From Deltaproteobacteria bacterium (GTDB lineage Bacteria > Myxococcota_A > UBA796 > CAJQPC01), in the NCBI GenBank assembly GCA_016717595.1, contig JADKFE010000018.1, positions 69,094-133,093 on the forward strand: 64,000 nt of DNA. The letters run 5' to 3'. Both the position numbers and the translations under genes were made by a program. Positions 18,501 through 26,870 of this stretch are shown here, piece by piece. Numbering within the stretch: position 1 is the first letter of the stretch; each line of letters starts with the position of its first letter. Under the pieces are notes generated by a model. That model worked only from the letters and a program-made list of their open reading frames with translations, was not told where the DNA came from and ran no database searches.

Positions 18501-18506
18501 GGCCGG

Positions 18507-18998
<492 letters not shown>

Positions 18999-19105
18999 GG
19001 AGTCCGGTCCAGCGCGCGGCGTTTTGGTGGGCGAGGGGAGGGGCCCAGCGTAACCCAGACGCGGCCTCGCTTCCCGAGCGGGTCTCCGGCGATTACGGGA
19101 GAGCG

Positions 19106-19876
19106 ATGGACACCCACGCCCCGACCCACGACGCCCAGCCGCACTCCAGCCTCCGCCAGATCTTCCTCAGCGGCTTGTTGGCGCTGCTCCCGATCTTCAT
19201 CACCTGGAAGATCCTCACGGTCATCTTCCACGCCGTCGATGGGCCGCTGGGTGGACGCATCGACGCCTTCTTGACCTGGCTCGCCCGGGCGTTGCCCGGT
19301 GGGCCTTACCACATCCCGCTGCTCTCCAACTCCGAGGGCCTGGTGCATGTGCCGGGGCTGGGGATCCTCGCCACCATCGGCATCGTGCTCGGCATCGGCT
19401 GGTTGGCGAGGTTGGTGATCTTTCGCTGGGCGTTTGAGTGGTTTGAGCGCAGCATCGCCTTCGTCCCCGGCGTGGGGCGGCTCTACCACGCCAGCCGTCA
19501 GATCGTCACCACGTTCACCGAGGCCCGAAACATCCCCTTCACCCAGGTCATCATCGCCGAGTACCCCATGGTGGGCCGCTACACCTTGGGCCTGCTCGCC
19601 AAAGAGCGCCTCACCGCCGACCCTGACGACGACCGCGTGGTGGTGTTTTTCCCGTCCAACCACCTGCACCTGGGCTACCCGGTGCTGATGCCCCGCAAAG
19701 ACGTGCAGCCCGTCGATATGCCCGTTGAGGACGCCATCAAGTTCTTCGTGTCTTGTGGCGTCATCGGCGACGACAAGCTCGTGATGTGGAAGGGGCAGCC
19801 GGTGAACGTGCTGCCCGAGGCCGCCCCCGAGGCGGTGCGCGCCGCCTCAGAGGCGCCCCAGGTCGCGGTTAGTTGA
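19106..19876 (+). CDS. DUF502 family membrane protein
   Basis: The protein has 256 residues. After a short polar N-terminus, IFLSGLLALLPIFITWKIL is the first membrane helix and LGILATIGIVLGIGWLARLV the second. Both, with the later FVPGVGRLYHASRQIVTTF and VVVFFPSNHLHLGYPVLMPR, follow the DUF502 pattern. Proteins of this family are widespread inner-membrane proteins without an established biochemical role. The gene converges with the lipoprotein gene at 19869, and the two stop regions overlap by eight bases. Confidence 0.88.
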   Translation: MDTHAPTHDAQPHSSLRQIFLSGLLALLPIFITWKILTVIFHAVDGPLGGRIDAFLTWLARALPGGPYHIPLLSNSEGLVHVPGLGILATIGIVLGIGWLARLVIFRWAFEWFERSIAFVPGVGRLYHASRQIVTTFTEARNIPFTQVIIAEYPMVGRYTLGLLAKERLTADPDDDRVVVFFPSNHLHLGYPVLMPRKDVQPVDMPVEDAIKFFVSCGVIGDDKLVMWKGQPVNVLPEAAPEAVRAASEAPQVAVS

Positions 19877-20705
19877 GGATCTCGACGACCTCGACGAGCA
19901 CCTGACCGATGGCGCCCTCAGGGATGGGGGTGCGCACGGGCACGCTGCCGCCCGCGGGCACAGGCCCGGCCTCCAGATCAACACGGATGGGCTCTCCGGC
20001 GGTCTCAAAGCTGATGCGCACCTTCACCTTGGGCACCTCGACCTTGGCTTTGCTCTCGACGAGGCCGATCACCTCGGTGTCGTTGGCCTCGGCGAACACG
20101 CCCTTGAGATCGGCGAGGAGCTCGTAGCGGGCCTCTTGGGCCTCGGCTTCAGCGACGTCTACGGCGAGGAGCGGGTCGGGGAACTCCTTGGCGATGGCCC
20201 GCCAGGTGGAGGAGACGCGGCGCCAGTCCTTCTCGGCGACGGCCTTCTCCACGGACTTGCGGGTGGTGAAGACGTACTCCAGGCGGGTCTTCACGCGCAG
20301 GCCGTCGGCGGCTTCAGTGACGATCCACTTGATCTCGGTGGTCTCGGGCTCACCGAAGCTGCCGTCGGGGTTCACCTTGGGGCTCACCCGGGTCATCGGC
20401 ACCGCCCAGCCCTCGCCGCCGGCGCTCTCGACCTTGCCCGGGGTGCAGGTGGTCTTGCTGCGCAGCTCCGCGAGGCGCTCGGAGCCGACCTTCTGGAGCC
20501 CCGCCGTGGGCGGCATCGCGTCCAGGGCCGCGAGATCGGCGGCGACGAGCAAGGGGTCGAGGAGCTTTCGCCCGGCCTCATCGACGGCGAGGCCCGGGAG
20601 GGCCTGGCAGGTGGCGACCGCCGTGGGGATGGGGTCGGTGCAGCCGGTGAAGAGGGTGAGCGCGAAGAGGCCAGCGGAGACGAGCGCCAATCGAGACGGA
20701 GACAT
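19869..20705 (-). CDS. Lipoprotein of unknown function
   Basis: The protein has 278 residues. The signal peptide MSPSRLALVSAGLFALTLFT ends in lipobox FTGC. The mature part contains alternating strands and amphipathic helices, such as KSVEKAVAEKDWRRVSSTW and AEAEAQEARYELLADL. The last 80 residues (VKVRISFETAGEPIRVDL, then a Pro/Gly-rich tail) are beta-rich. No named family is recognised. ATG at 20705 has GAGG five bases upstream and is favoured over the GTG two codons before. Confidence 0.65.
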   Translation of the reverse strand: MSPSRLALVSAGLFALTLFTGCTDPIPTAVATCQALPGLAVDEAGRKLLDPLLVAADLAALDAMPPTAGLQKVGSERLAELRSKTTCTPGKVESAGGEGWAVPMTRVSPKVNPDGSFGEPETTEIKWIVTEAADGLRVKTRLEYVFTTRKSVEKAVAEKDWRRVSSTWRAIAKEFPDPLLAVDVAEAEAQEARYELLADLKGVFAEANDTEVIGLVESKAKVEVPKVKVRISFETAGEPIRVDLEAGPVPAGGSVPVRTPIPEGAIGQVLVEVVEILN

Positions 20706-20767
20706 AGGCACCTCAGGGGAGCGCGCTTAGCCTAACCCACGCCAAAGCGCGCGCTTCGTGGTGATCC

Positions 20768-21499
20768 TCAGCGATCCCCAGCGTCGCGCGGGCTGGGCCG
20801 CCAGCCCCGTCGCCAGGCCCAAAGATGCCGGGTGAACTCCCAGAGCGTCGCCGCGCGCACCTTCGACGCGCCGCCGATCCGGGGGCGCATCACGGCGTCC
20901 ACCTCGGCCACCTTCGCGCCGAGCGCCTGGGCCTTGAGCATCAGCTCTGGGTCTAAGAACCAGTCCGTCGACGCCAGCTCGAGCCGCTCAAAGAGCGCCC
21001 GGGTCATGATCTTGGGGCAGCCGTTGGCGTCGGTGGTGTCCAGGCCAAATCCGTGGCGCGTCAAGAGGTTGTAGGCGCCGCTCACGACGGCGCGGGTGGG
21101 GCCGTCCTCGCGGCGCACCCGCCGGGCCTTGGCGAGCTGCACGTCGGGTTTGGCGAGCTGGGCCCACACCTTCGCGACGACTTCAGGCTCGATCTGCCCA
21201 TCCCCCCAGCTCCAGCCCAGCGCCGGGGTGTTCAGCGCGCGGAGGCCGCAGAGCACGCCGCCGCCGTAGCCCGCGTTGGGGCGCAGGTGCAGGGCCTCGT
21301 GGTGAAGCTCGGCGGCCAAGGCGTCGACGATGTGGGGCGTGTCGTCGGTGGAGCCGTTGTCCACCATCAAGAGCGTGAACGGCGCGCCGACCTGGGAGAG
21401 CGCCGCGTGTAGGCCACGCACCGTGCGCTCGGCGTTGTCCTGCTCATCAAAGAGCGGCAGGACGAGGCCCAGCGCGGGCGGCGTGGCGGCGCGCTCCAT
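20768..21499 (-). CDS. Family 2 glycosyltransferase
   Basis: A 243-residue GT-A fold enzyme. LGLVLPLFDEQDNAERTV is the first strand, LLMVDNGSTDDTPHIV holds the nucleotide-sugar-binding Asp, and the conserved NAGYGGGVLCGLRAL follows. SWGDGQIEPE occupies the place of the usual DxD metal-binding motif. The protein resembles dolichol-phosphate-mannose-synthase-like members in size and order, but has no C-terminal membrane helices. The sugar and acceptor cannot be assigned. Its ATG overlaps the stop of rnhB by one base, indicating coupling. Confidence 0.87.
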   Translation of the reverse strand: MERAATPPALGLVLPLFDEQDNAERTVRGLHAALSQVGAPFTLLMVDNGSTDDTPHIVDALAAELHHEALHLRPNAGYGGGVLCGLRALNTPALGWSWGDGQIEPEVVAKVWAQLAKPDVQLAKARRVRREDGPTRAVVSGAYNLLTRHGFGLDTTDANGCPKIMTRALFERLELASTDWFLDPELMLKAQALGAKVAEVDAVMRPRIGGASKVRAATLWEFTRHLWAWRRGWRPSPRDAGDR

Positions 21500-22122
21500 C
21501 AGCCGAAGAGGCTCTGCTGCTGCAAGGCGCCGATGGTGCCCCAGCGGCGGCGCACCGAGTCTGGCAGCGCCTCGCCCCGGCTCAAGAAGCCCTGAATCCA
21601 GGCGCGGGTGACGGGATCCGAGGGGTAGCCCGAGCCGATCCGCTCCGCCGCGCCCAGGGCGCGTAGGGCCTGATCCCGGTGGACCTTGGCGAACACGCTC
21701 GCCGCGCCGCAGGGGTGGTGGTTGAGGTCGGCCTTGGGCTCCACAAGCAGGCCCGGCGTGTAGTCCAGGCGGCTCAACAGGCGCTTGCAGAAGGCCGGGA
21801 TGCCCCGGGGGTTACACGGCGCGTCGATGATCACCCGATCGGGGCGCAGGCTGAGGATGAGGCGCACGAAGGCGTCCTCCTCCAAGGTGTTGAGGTTGCC
21901 CTCGTCGATCTGCGCTGGCTGAATCGCCTCTATCGCCCAGCGCCCGATCGCCGCGAGGGGCTCCAAGAGCGCCTCCCGCCTCGCCGCGCTCAAGAGCTTG
22001 GAGTCGGTGACGCCGGTGGCGCGAAGGCGCTCTAAGTCGGCGTCGTTCACCAAGAACGCCCCGACGACGAGCGGGCCGAGCACCGCACCACGACCAGCCT
22101 CATCCAATCCGAGCACGAGCAT
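21499..22122 (-). CDS. rnhB: Ribonuclease HII
   Basis: The protein has 207 residues and cleaves RNA in RNA-DNA hybrids. LGLDEAGRGAVLGPLVVGAF gives the Asp-Glu catalytic start (DEAGRG). DSKLLSAARREALL follows, then VIIDAPCNPRGIPAF and LLVEPKADLNHHPCGAASVFAK with the remaining acidic residues and the Ala-Ser-xxx-Ala-Lys segment. The DEAGRGAVLGP wording and the 207-residue length resemble archaeal/eukaryotic-type RNase HII more than the usual bacterial DEVGRGPLAGP form. It is coupled to the downstream glycosyltransferase gene. Confidence 0.9.
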   Translation of the reverse strand: MLVLGLDEAGRGAVLGPLVVGAFLVNDADLERLRATGVTDSKLLSAARREALLEPLAAIGRWAIEAIQPAQIDEGNLNTLEEDAFVRLILSLRPDRVIIDAPCNPRGIPAFCKRLLSRLDYTPGLLVEPKADLNHHPCGAASVFAKVHRDQALRALGAAERIGSGYPSDPVTRAWIQGFLSRGEALPDSVRRRWGTIGALQQQSLFG

Positions 22123-22211
22123 CTTCGCACTCTAGCCGTCCACATGGCCCAGGACAAGCTGTAGACCGAGTGAATCCGCGGTCAAGGCCCCCAGCGTCTT
22201 CCCTTCCCTCC

Positions 22212-22239
22212 TTGACACAGGCGGGGGGCAAGCCATAGA
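22212..22239 (+). promoter_or_regulatory. Promoter of the nuo operon
   Basis: A perfect TTGACA at 22212-22217 is followed after 16 bases by CATAGA at 22234-22239 (three of six with the -10 consensus), 24 bases before the nuoA ATG. The -35 is strong and the -10 weak. Confidence 0.5.
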
Positions 22240-22263
22240 GATCGCCACCTGCCGGAGGCCCGT

Positions 22264-22644
22264 ATGGGCGTCGCCTATCTTCCGATCCTGTTCGCTGTCC
22301 TGATCGCCGTCGTGTTCAGCCTCGCGTTTGTCGGGCTGAGCAAGTACTTCGGCCCACATCGCCCCACGGCCTCCAAAGAGGCGGTGTACGAGTGCGGCGT
22401 GGCCCCTGTCGGCGCGGCCAACCAGCGCTTCTCGGTGAAGTTTTACCTCACCGCCGTGCTGTTCATCCTCTTCGACCTTGAGGCCGTGTTCCTCTACCCC
22501 TGGGCCGTCGTCTTCCGCGACTACGTCTACTCCTCCGTGTCCGGCGCCGGGATCTACATCTTCACCGAGATGTTCTTCTTCTTGGGCGTGCTGTTCCTCG
22601 GCTGGTACTACGTGCTCAAGCGCGGCGCTTTGGACTGGGACTAA
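22264..22644 (+). CDS. nuoA: NADH-quinone oxidoreductase subunit A
   Basis: A 126-residue membrane subunit of respiratory complex I. There are three hydrophobic segments with the family motif YECGVAPVGAANQRFSVKFY (about residues 41-60) between helices 1 and 2 and FDLEAVFLYPWAVV in helix 2. The acidic pair in FDLEA is needed for proton translocation in the family. It heads a 14-gene operon, with GGAGG seven bases before the ATG. Confidence 0.96.
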   Translation: MGVAYLPILFAVLIAVVFSLAFVGLSKYFGPHRPTASKEAVYECGVAPVGAANQRFSVKFYLTAVLFILFDLEAVFLYPWAVVFRDYVYSSVSGAGIYIFTEMFFFLGVLFLGWYYVLKRGALDWD

Positions 22645-22710
22645 CCGCCTCTCACGATCTTCTCGGGGCATCCCACCACACCGCCCCACCCCTCTCACCG
22701 CGGAGCCACC

Positions 22711-23190
22711 ATGGGCTTGGAGAGCCAGCTCGACAACCCCTTCCTGACCACGACGATCGACACCGTCGTGAACTGGGGACGTAAGTACTCCATGTGGCCG
22801 CTGCCCTTCGGCACCGCCTGCTGCGCCGTGGAGTTCATGGGTGTCGTCGGTCCGAAGTACGACATCTCCCGTTTTGGCGCGGAGCTCGTGCGTTTCTCGC
22901 CGCGTCAGGCCGATCTGCTCCTCGTGATGGGCACGGTCACCCAGAAGATGGCCCCGATCCTCAAGCAGATCTACGACCAGATGCCCCAGCCCAAGTGGGT
23001 CGTGTCCATGGGCGCCTGCGCGTCCTCGGGCGGGTTCTACGACAACTACTCCGTCGTGCAGGGCATCGACGAGATCATCCCCGTCGACATCTATGTCGCT
23101 GGTTGCCCCCCGACCCCCGAGAACGTCATCGGCGCGGTCTACAAGCTCCAGCAGAAGATCAGCCAGGAGAAGGTCGCCGCCTGGCGGTGA
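22711..23190 (+). CDS. nuoB: NADH-quinone oxidoreductase subunit B
   Basis: The 159-residue peripheral-arm subunit that holds iron-sulphur cluster N2, the last electron carrier before quinone. The tandem Cys pair in GTACCAVEFM, the single Cys in MGACASSGG and the Cys of AGCPPTPE give the four N2 ligands. DISRFGAELVRFSPRQADLL is also typical. It is preceded by a GGAGCC-type ribosome site. The N-terminal 15 residues are variable in the family, so the start is reasonable. Confidence 0.97.
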   Translation: MGLESQLDNPFLTTTIDTVVNWGRKYSMWPLPFGTACCAVEFMGVVGPKYDISRFGAELVRFSPRQADLLLVMGTVTQKMAPILKQIYDQMPQPKWVVSMGACASSGGFYDNYSVVQGIDEIIPVDIYVAGCPPTPENVIGAVYKLQQKISQEKVAAWR

Positions 23191-23214
23191 CATCACCCTC
23201 TTCGGGAGCCTCCT

Positions 23215-23760
23215 ATGGACCAGTCCCAGATCACCGACCGCCTCAAGGCGCGGTTCGGTGAACGAATCCTCTCTACTTACGCGATGTGTGGCCAAGAGGC
23301 CGTGACCATCCTCCCCGCCGATCTGGTGGAGGTGCTCACGTTTCTGCGGGATGAGCCCGAGCTTCGTTTCAACATGCTCATGGACGTCGGCGGCGTCGAT
23401 TACCTGGGCTTCGGCGGTGACGGTGAGGACGAGGACGAGGTCCGCAGCCACCGCTTTGAGATCGCCTACCAGATGTTCTCCTACGACCTGCGCCACCGCT
23501 ACCGCGTCAAGGTCGCCGTGAAAGACGACAGCGTCGAGGTGCCGTCGTTGTGGGAGATCTGGCGCGGGGCGAACTGGATGGAGCGTGAGGTCTTCGACAT
23601 GTTCGGGATCCGCTTCACCGGCCACCCGAACCTGCGCCGCATCCTCAACCACGACGACTTCGTGGGCCACCCGCTGCGCAAAGATTACCCGATCACCAAG
23701 CGGCAGAAGCTCTCTCGGCCCATCGACCACCTCCTCACCGACAAGCAGGAGTGGGCATGA
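23215..23760 (+). CDS. nuoC: NADH-quinone oxidoreductase subunit C
   Basis: A 181-residue hydrophilic subunit of the peripheral arm. The family signature is present: REVFDMFGIRFTGHPNLRRI and then HPLRKDYP near residues 120-160. It is separate from nuoD, not fused as in E. coli. Its TGA overlaps the ATG of nuoD by four bases. GGAGCC stands seven bases before the start. Confidence 0.95.
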   Translation: MDQSQITDRLKARFGERILSTYAMCGQEAVTILPADLVEVLTFLRDEPELRFNMLMDVGGVDYLGFGGDGEDEDEVRSHRFEIAYQMFSYDLRHRYRVKVAVKDDSVEVPSLWEIWRGANWMEREVFDMFGIRFTGHPNLRRILNHDDFVGHPLRKDYPITKRQKLSRPIDHLLTDKQEWA

Positions 23761-24974
23761 ACACCCCCAAGCTCCCCGCGGGCGTTGAGCCGGTCGCCCA
23801 GAGCGAGGTCACCGAGACCCTCGTCGTCAACATCGGGCCCTCCCACCCGATCACCCACGGCACCCTGCGCCTGCAGCTTGAGCTCGACGGCGAGACCATC
23901 CTGCGCGCGGGCGCGGAGATCGGCTACCTGCACCGCGGCTACGAGAAGCAGTCGGAGACCGTGTTCTACAACATGGTCGTGCCCTACGCCGAGCGCATGA
24001 ACTACTGCTCGACGATTCACAACGCGAGCGCCTGGTGCTACGCCGTTGAGCAGCTCATGGGCATCGAGGCCCCCGCCCGCGCCCAGGCCATCCGGGTCAT
24101 CACGTCCGAGATGGCGCGTATCACCGACCACTGCGTCTGCCTCGGCGCGAACATGGTCGACCTCGGCGCGCTCACGAACTTCTGGTACCTCAACAACGTG
24201 CGCGAGAAGATGCTCTTCTTGTTCCAAGAGCTCTCCGGCGCCCGCATGATGACGAACTACCCGCGCATCGGCGGCGTGGTGCAGGACCTGCCAGACGGCT
24301 GGATCGCCAAGCTGCGCCAATCGATGGAGGACATGAAGGGCCTCGTCGGCGACGTGAAAGACCTCGTCTCCAACAACCGCATCTTCATCGACCGCACCCA
24401 AGGCGTGTGCCCCACCACCAAAGAGCGGGCGCTGAACTACGGCTGGACGGGCCCCTGCCTGCGCTCCACCGGCCTCAGCATGGACCTGCGCAAAGACCAG
24501 CCCTACTGGGGCTACGAGCGCTACGACTTCAAGGTGCCCGTCTACCAGAACGGCGACACCATGGACCGCCTGCTCATCCGCTTCGATGAGATGGAGGAGT
24601 CCCGCAAGATCATCCTCCAGGCCCTCGACAAGCTCCCCGACGGCCCGCACCTCATCGACGACCACCTCGTCGTGCTGCCAGAGAAGGACAAGGTCTACAA
24701 CCAGATGGAGGCCCTCATCAACCACTTCAAGCTGGTGATGCACGGCGTCCGTCCGCCCAAGGGCGAGATCTACTCCTTCACCGAGAGCCCCAACGGCGAG
24801 CTCGGCTTCTACATCATCTCGGACGGCAGCCCGCGCGCTTGGCGTGTGCGGGTGCGCCCCCCCTGCTTCGCGAACTACTCCGCGTTCCCGCAGATGCTGC
24901 AGGGCGCGATGGTCGCGGACGTGGCGGCGGCGCTCGGCTCCATCAACATCATCGCCGGTGAGCTGGACCGGTAG
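23757..24974 (+). CDS. nuoD: NADH-quinone oxidoreductase subunit D
   Basis: A 405-residue subunit that forms the quinone site with NuoB. NIGPSHPITHGTLRLQLELD and GYLHRGYEK near residues 25-60, RIGGVVQDLPDGW near 170, and C-terminal APRAWRVRVRPP-like and SINIIAGELDR segments are diagnostic. ATG at 23757 follows AGGAG with proper spacing and gives a four-base overlap with nuoC. The GTG two codons earlier is a poorer choice. Its length is typical. Confidence 0.97.
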   Translation: MNTPKLPAGVEPVAQSEVTETLVVNIGPSHPITHGTLRLQLELDGETILRAGAEIGYLHRGYEKQSETVFYNMVVPYAERMNYCSTIHNASAWCYAVEQLMGIEAPARAQAIRVITSEMARITDHCVCLGANMVDLGALTNFWYLNNVREKMLFLFQELSGARMMTNYPRIGGVVQDLPDGWIAKLRQSMEDMKGLVGDVKDLVSNNRIFIDRTQGVCPTTKERALNYGWTGPCLRSTGLSMDLRKDQPYWGYERYDFKVPVYQNGDTMDRLLIRFDEMEESRKIILQALDKLPDGPHLIDDHLVVLPEKDKVYNQMEALINHFKLVMHGVRPPKGEIYSFTESPNGELGFYIISDGSPRAWRVRVRPPCFANYSAFPQMLQGAMVADVAAALGSINIIAGELDR

Positions 24975-24988
24975 GAGTGCGTTGAGCG

Positions 24989-25582
24989 ATGTCCCACGAC
25001 CAGAAATCCATCCACCTTCGGGACATGCACGGGCTCACCGTGCAGGGGCCCGTGGAGTGGACGGAAGAAGAGAAGGCCGAGATCGCGGCCATCGTCGCGA
25101 AGTACCCCACCCAGCGCTCGGCGATCATGCCGGTCTTGTGGAAGGCCCAGCGGAAGTGGGGCTGGCTGCAGTTTGAGGTGCTCAAGCTCGTCGCCGCCAC
25201 GCTCTCGCTCAAGCCGTCCGAGGTGATGGAGGTCGCGACCTTCTACACGATGTTCAAGAAAGAGCCGACGGGCAAGTACCTGATTCAGGCCTGCCACACG
25301 CTCTCTTGCGCCTTGTTGGGCGCCGACCGCGTCATCCGGCACATCGAGACGAAGCTGCAGCTCGACGAGCACGGCAACAGCCCCGACGGCAAGTTCACCC
25401 TGATGCGGGTGGAGTGCCTCGCGGCCTGCGGCTCCGGGCCGATGATGCAGATCAACGACGACTTTTATGAGCTGCTCACGGAGCAGAAGGTGGATGAGAT
25501 CCTCGACGCGATGGCGGCGGATCGCCCCCTCCCCGTGCCCCGACCTGAGGTGGACCAGTGGACGTATACCCCCGTATCCTGA
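24989..25582 (+). CDS. nuoE: NADH-quinone oxidoreductase subunit E
   Basis: A 197-residue thioredoxin-fold subunit that binds the N1a [2Fe-2S] cluster. The four ligands are visible: Cys in QACHTLSCAL and Cys in ECLAACGSGP. Residues 20-75 form the N-terminal helical domain (ALWKAQRKWGWL-like). It overlaps nuoF by 25 bases, so the two are probably translated together. Its C-terminal 20 residues, in the overlap, are variable. Confidence 0.95.
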   Translation: MSHDQKSIHLRDMHGLTVQGPVEWTEEEKAEIAAIVAKYPTQRSAIMPVLWKAQRKWGWLQFEVLKLVAATLSLKPSEVMEVATFYTMFKKEPTGKYLIQACHTLSCALLGADRVIRHIETKLQLDEHGNSPDGKFTLMRVECLAACGSGPMMQINDDFYELLTEQKVDEILDAMAADRPLPVPRPEVDQWTYTPVS

Positions 25583-26862
25583 GTCGAATCTGGGGTGTTC
25601 CGGGCTCGCACACCCTCGCGGTGGCCGAGCAGCACGGCGCCTACAACGCGGCCCGCAAGGCCCTCGCGATGAGCCCGGCTGAGGTCACCGACGTGGTCCT
25701 CAAGTCGGGCCTGCGCGGGCGCGGCGGCGCGGGCTTCCCCACGGGCCGGAAGTGGACCTTCGTGCCTCCGCCCGAGAAGCGCGGTGGTAAGCCGGTTTAC
25801 CTCCTGTGCAACGCGGACGAGTCCGAGCCGGGCACGTTCAAAGACCGCTTCTGCATGTGGAACGACCCCCACCAGCTCATCGAGGGGATGATCATCGCCT
25901 CGCACGCGCTGGGGGTGCGCCGCGCCTACATCTACCTGCGCGGCGAGTTTGAGTATGTGCAGAGGCGCCTTGATGAGGCCCTCGCTGAGGCCTACGCCAA
26001 GGGGTACCTCGGCGAGAACATCTTCGGCTCGGGCTTCTCCTTCGACCTCTACACCCACCTCGGCGCGGGCGCGTACATCTGCGGCGAAGAGACGGCGCTG
26101 ATCAGCTCGATTGAGGGCTACAAGGGCCAGCCCCGGCTCAAGCCGCCGTTCCCGGCGGTGAAGGGCGTGTGGGAGAGCCCCACCATCGTCAACAACGTCG
26201 AGACCTTGGCGGCGGTGCCCTGGATCATCGAGAACGGCTGGGAGGCTTACAAGGCCATCGGCACCGAGCAGTCGCCGGGCACCAAGCTGTTCTCGTGCTC
26301 GGGCCACATCATGAAGCCCGGCGTGTACGAGATCCCCCTGGGCACGCCGATGATGGACCTGCTCAACAAGTGGTGCGGGGGCCTTCGCCCCGGCCGCACC
26401 CTCAAGGCGATCATCCCCGGCGGCTCGTCCGTGCCGGTGATGACCCCCGCTGAGGTCGCCCAGGCGAACATGGACTACGAGTCCATCAACAAGGTCGCCG
26501 GGTCGTACCTGGGCTCTGGCGGCTTCATCGTCATGGACGACACCACCGACATGGTGGACGCCTTGACCAACCTCCTGCGCTTCTACGCGCACGAGTCTTG
26601 CGGTCAGTGTACGCCTTGTCGCGAAGGCAGCGCGTGGATGTACAACATCCTCTGCCGCCTGCGGGACGGTCTGGCCACTGAAGACGACCTCGTCGCCCTG
26701 CGGGATCTCGCCGACAACATTCACTCCCGCACCATCTGCTTCTTCGGCGCGTCCGCCGCGATGCCCGTTCAGAGCTTCGTCACCAAGTTCCGCGATGAGT
26801 TTGTCGCCCGCGTCGAGTCCGCTCGCGCTGGGCTGCCGGCTGGCCTCGCGGTGGCGAAGTAG
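25558..26862 (+). CDS. nuoF: NADH-quinone oxidoreductase subunit F
   Basis: The 434-residue NADH-dehydrogenase subunit, with FMN, NADH and a [4Fe-4S] cluster. GLRGRGGAGFPTGRKW gives the NADH/FMN glycine-rich loop, CNADESEPGTFKDR the FMN site, and SCGQCTPCREGSAW near residue 345 supplies three of the N3 ligands with a later Cys. Start is GTG at 25558 inside nuoE. A start further in would remove the first helix. Length and motif order match the family. Confidence 0.96.
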   Translation: MDVYPRILSRIWGVPGSHTLAVAEQHGAYNAARKALAMSPAEVTDVVLKSGLRGRGGAGFPTGRKWTFVPPPEKRGGKPVYLLCNADESEPGTFKDRFCMWNDPHQLIEGMIIASHALGVRRAYIYLRGEFEYVQRRLDEALAEAYAKGYLGENIFGSGFSFDLYTHLGAGAYICGEETALISSIEGYKGQPRLKPPFPAVKGVWESPTIVNNVETLAAVPWIIENGWEAYKAIGTEQSPGTKLFSCSGHIMKPGVYEIPLGTPMMDLLNKWCGGLRPGRTLKAIIPGGSSVPVMTPAEVAQANMDYESINKVAGSYLGSGGFIVMDDTTDMVDALTNLLRFYAHESCGQCTPCREGSAWMYNILCRLRDGLATEDDLVALRDLADNIHSRTICFFGASAAMPVQSFVTKFRDEFVARVESARAGLPAGLAVAK

Positions 26863-26870
26863 GAGTTCCG

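Noticed and set aside
22132..23730. A 532-codon minus-strand frame across nuoA-C
   Set aside because: It is antisense to three certain complex I genes and has no recognisable domain.
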